Part shown: positions 29,881 through 32,931 of the stretch, in pieces
Layout of the letters: the number at the start of each line of letters is the position of its first letter
How positions within the stretch are numbered: position 1 is the stretch's first letter
DNA from: Euprymna scolopes
Lineage: Eukaryota > Mollusca > Cephalopoda > Sepiida > Sepiolidae
Reading direction: 5' to 3'
Length of the DNA: 32,931 nt
NCBI GenBank assembly: GCA_024364805.1
Contig: CM044497.1
Coordinates: 41,839,437-41,872,367 of the forward strand
The notes under the pieces: model-generated
Databases searched by the model: none
What the model was told of the DNA's origin: nothing
The model's input: the letters and a program-made list of their open reading frames with translations, nothing else
Program-made: the position numbers and the translations under genes

Positions 29881-30827
29881 TTGCACAAGTTGCGTGCTTT
29901 TCCTCTAAGAAAAAAAATGTTAAAATCCTGACGTCGAATTTATATGTATGTATGTCATGCAAATTTACGTGTGAGATATACAAATTAGATGCGAGGGGAT
30001 TTGTTAAACGGGTATACAAGAGGAACGGAAGGGACGAACCGGCGAGTGGCAAGACAGCGTGTTGGGAGAACGCGTGTCAGAAAGAAAACTATTGAAACTA
30101 CATCAGAAAAGACAGAACAACAAATTTTACTCGGTTTAAATACTGTAGGGTTACAATGCCAGTTAAATCGAGGTAAGACATCCGAGTTCTATTGAACGGT
30201 ATTTGACGATTGTTAATCGTCGCCGAGAACATTTCCAAACATAAACACATTATTTTTCATTCAGTAAGAAAATTAGTTAAATATATACATGAAATCGGTA
30301 CATCAGATATGTTTTACTATTAATTGTTTATTATTTTGCCGGGTGCTTTATTTTTATGTATTGTTTTCGCATATGTCTCTATAGCTATCGAAATTTTCTT
30401 AGCATTTCAGTTATAACATTAATATTTATCTCTTTGTGCTCGGTTGACAGACTTTGATGTCAACTCACAAATAGTTTTCATTTTTATAAAAACGTCGTCT
30501 CATAACTTGTTGATTAGACTAATTTGCATAATAACTTGATTTTCTCTTGGTCTTATTTCTTTTCATACCTGGCGGAGAGATCACTGGAGACAATTACGGT
30601 TGACACATGACCTTAAGTTCCAGAGGCATTATCAATACACAGAGTCAATAAGATATAAATATATAATAAAACAATTATTGCATTTCACCTTTGGGGGAAC
30701 AATCCAGCTTGCCCATATTATACATCTTCGACAGTCTTCGCATTTTCCCCCAAGCTCTTTTAATATATACTTTCTTATTATACTTTCCATTAATTTAGTT
30801 CATTCGTAAATTAAACCCTCTTCTTTC
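29881..30827. other. Unassigned; possible LTR or flank in its left part
   Basis: 29930-30240 is more GC-balanced, has no stop in one frame for 68 codons (29989-30195; Arg/Thr-rich, unrecognised) and lies where a right LTR of the Gypsy fossil would be expected. No matching copy is in the window, so it cannot be confirmed. 30240-30827 is AT-rich with nothing recognised. Confidence 0.3.
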
Positions 30828-31057
30828 TTATAACTGCACGCCTGTGGAACTCTGTTCCGTCTGCCTGCTTCCTTCAGGACTACAACTTGGATGTCTTCAA
30901 GTCCAATGTTAACAAATTCCTAATGAACCGCCCCCTTAAACACTTCATCAAATCTCCACACTAACGTAATGTACTTGCAATAGCCCTTATCCCTGAGGGC
31001 TTCCGGGCCTTGATATGTGGTGATCACTGTGTAAAAAAAAACAAAAAAAAAAAAACG
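30828..31057 (+). mobile_element. LINE family B 3' end, plus strand, 5'-truncated
   Basis: It matches the C-terminal end of family B: RLWNS-type block (GCACGCCTGTGGAACTCTG), then a YNLDVFKSNVNKFLMNRPLK reading, then AIALIPEGF. The 3' UTR is followed by an A-rich tail at 31033-31055. Only about 230 bp remain. No target-site duplication identified. Confidence 0.75.
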
Positions 31058-32606
31058 CAAAAGCCCCGCCACTAACTCTCATGCCCCTTCATCTCTTATG
31101 GTAATATGACGTTCCAACATCAGATAATCTGATTCGCTGCCCGACTTCTGTCAACAACGTTCGGACTGTCTACGAACAAATTCGTCGTTATACATATCTC
31201 CATTAGTGTACCCGAGAATTGTAAGTAACTGAAATGCTCTGTAATTAGCACACAACCGCTACATCTTGTTCTCATAAGTAGCTTCGATGTTAAGATTAAT
31301 CACCATGTTTTGTAAATGTCAATCTCTTAATAAACCGCCAATAAATTTTCTTTGTCATTAGTAAAAAAATAAAGATAGCTGAGGATTAATATGCCTGTGT
31401 ATTGTATTAGATTTATAAGAATCCAAAGAACAAAATCTCGAAAAATAAAACCACTGCACATTTCAAAGCCTTACAAATAAAGCATATTTGTAAGTCATTC
31501 AGCATTTCCGGGTCTAATAATTGTTCGTGTCCTTTTCTTAATTTTAAAGCATTAGTAATCATTTAAACAAAAGAGAACATAACTTGAGCTATATGTGTTG
31601 TAAACCACTTGATCAGCCTAAATCTAAATTTTCAGTAAAATATTCCATTTATAAATGTGTAATTCTACATATTTATTTAATACCGACTAAGCTATTTGAT
31701 ACATTAAATACACATGAGACAATAACCGATTCATAATATAAGAAGTTTAGTCTTTGACATCAAAGATAATATTGACGATGAAGGAAGGTCCAGGCGGAAG
31801 TAACTTTTTTATCAAAAACAACAGGACGATCCTGCGTACAAAAACTTATCTCTGTTCAAGTTTAATTTGATCTGCACCGAGGCGTTCCCTTGTGAATTAA
31901 AACGCAAACCCATCAGTACCTCCCTAAGGAACACCTGCCGGTTTCTCCCAGTACCCAAGTAACTTATCACACACTCACTATTATTCTTACTATTAAAAAA
32001 AATGTTCCTGTTGCTACCCCTTACATAAAATAAAACAAGACCGATAAAATATGAGAAATATATGAACAGGGTACAATAAAAAAAGGTAACGATATTACGC
32101 AATTCGTGAGTTTTTCTTTTTCCAATTGTTTCTTCGCAGCTTGGTTCGATGTTTACTCCATTCTTTGCAATTGCATTCCTTTGTGTATAAACCTATTATA
32201 TATTTTTCTATTCTTGAACTTGTTTCCTTTTTTTTTTTTGCAAAACGGTCAGGTCATTACGCCAATAATGTTGATATTACATTGGTAGTGTTTCACCAAT
32301 TAACAAATGAACTAAATATTAATAGCACTTTTTTTTTCGTATCAATATAATAAATCATTGTCTCGTTGTACGCCATGTGGTTAACAAAATTCTGCCATGT
32401 CGAATACGTGTTTTTCTCCCCCGGCATCGACACACCTGCTCAAGCCGCCCTCGCTAGCACATGATTCTCGATTTTCAAAATCTATGCTTTTATCCCCTAT
32501 TTCCCAATAGCACACACTCGTCTTACCACCTTTTGTTAAAATTTTGATTTGCATCTTGAACAACCGTTTTTTTCGTACCAAGTTGCTCACCACGTGATCG
32601 CAAATC
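31058..32606. other. 1.5 kb between opposed LINE ends, nothing recognised
   Basis: AT-rich, with poly-T runs at 32229-32240 and 32330-32338. Short frames on both strands (for example 31812-32102 minus) are not recognisable as genes. Confidence 0.4.
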
Positions 32607-32931
32607 TTTTTTTTTTTACACAGTTATCACCACTTATCAAGGCCCGGAAGCCACTAAGGGATAAGGGTTATTGCAAGTACATTACGTTAGTGTGGAGAAT
32701 TGACGAAGTGTGTACTTAAGGGGGGTTCATTAGAAATTTGTTATTATTGGGCTTGAAGACATCCAAGTTGTAGTCCGGAGGGAAGCAGGCAGACGGAGCA
32801 GAGTTCCACAGTCGTGCAGTTCTAAGAAAGAAGCTTTGTTCATGGAATCCGCGTTTTGATTTAGGTTGTTTTTCGTGAAAGATTGGCGAGAGGGGACCAG
32901 GGAATGGAGTTCAGACGAGCACCTGCCATGA
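32607..32931 (-). mobile_element. LINE family B 3' end, minus strand, running off the window
   Basis: The minus strand reads SELHSLVPSRQSFTKNN, later an RTARLWNSAPSACFPPDYNLD block, then a KFLMNPP segment and the shared 3' UTR, ending in an 11-bp poly(A) (the T run at 32607-32617). It shares CTAACGTAATGTACTTGCAA with the plus-strand copy at 30961. The 5' side continues beyond the right edge of the window. Confidence 0.75.

Noticed and set aside
1-32931. CRISPR arrays, bacterial operons or ribosome binding sites
   Set aside because: No spaced repeats of suitable size. Splice-like signals, LINEs, Tc1/mariner and Gypsy elements show that this is animal nuclear DNA.

Overview
This window reads as intergenic or intronic DNA from an animal nuclear genome. 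It is AT-rich, has very long (TA)n and (ATT)n tracts, and is packed with decayed transposable elements. A jockey-like LINE family, a SETMAR-type mariner, a Tc1 relative and a Gypsy element of this kind together recall mollusc and especially cephalopod genomes; that attribution is inference from family resemblance. I found no intact host protein-coding gene, no rRNA or tRNA gene and no CRISPR array. The only candidate host coding unit is a tiny two-exon ORF at 580-803 with textbook splice signals.

Layout. 1-3590: AT-rich single-copy-looking DNA with the candidate two-exon micro-ORF and a GC-richer patch (860-1190). 3600-5170: a minus-strand Gypsy integrase fossil lying between two related direct repeats. 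5850-6680: a minus-strand mariner transposase pseudogene. 6840-7510: a dispersed repeat containing a minus-strand tRNA-derived SINE head with a Pol III style terminator; another SINE-like piece lies near 7905-8020. 8595-11200: microsatellites and a 179-bp palindromic MITE with 55-bp arms. 11465-14682: a LINE of the jockey-like group with endonuclease, reverse transcriptase and 3' end, heavily mutated. Its 3' tail runs into a (TA)n tract, and a 1516-bp Tc1-like transposon (14736-16251) sits inside that tract. 16320-20160: about 3.8 kb without recognisable features. 20165-20695: a 5'-truncated copy of the same LINE family with its last 147 codons open, followed by a 326-bp tandem duplication of Gypsy RNase H/integrase sequence. 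21330-23290: unassigned, with a palindrome and TATA box near 21917-21980. 23525-25250: a second LINE family. 25255-28267: a plus-strand Gypsy fossil with gag zinc knuckle, protease, RT, RNase H and integrase in order, plus a small inverted RT segment; its probable C-terminal tail reappears at about 29500-29880 after a 1.2-kb interruption. 30828-32931: two 3' ends of the second LINE family arranged tail to tail.

The elements do not form a pathway. The window is a record of successive insertions: LINE, then microsatellite, then Tc1; LINE against Gypsy gag; unknown sequence into the Gypsy tail. The most distinctive points are the Tc1-like element nested in a LINE-associated TA tract with a probable DD37E transposase, the candidate micro-ORF, a short 5S rRNA-like internal-promoter match at 29459-29493, and the 326-bp tandem repeat built from Gypsy sequence.
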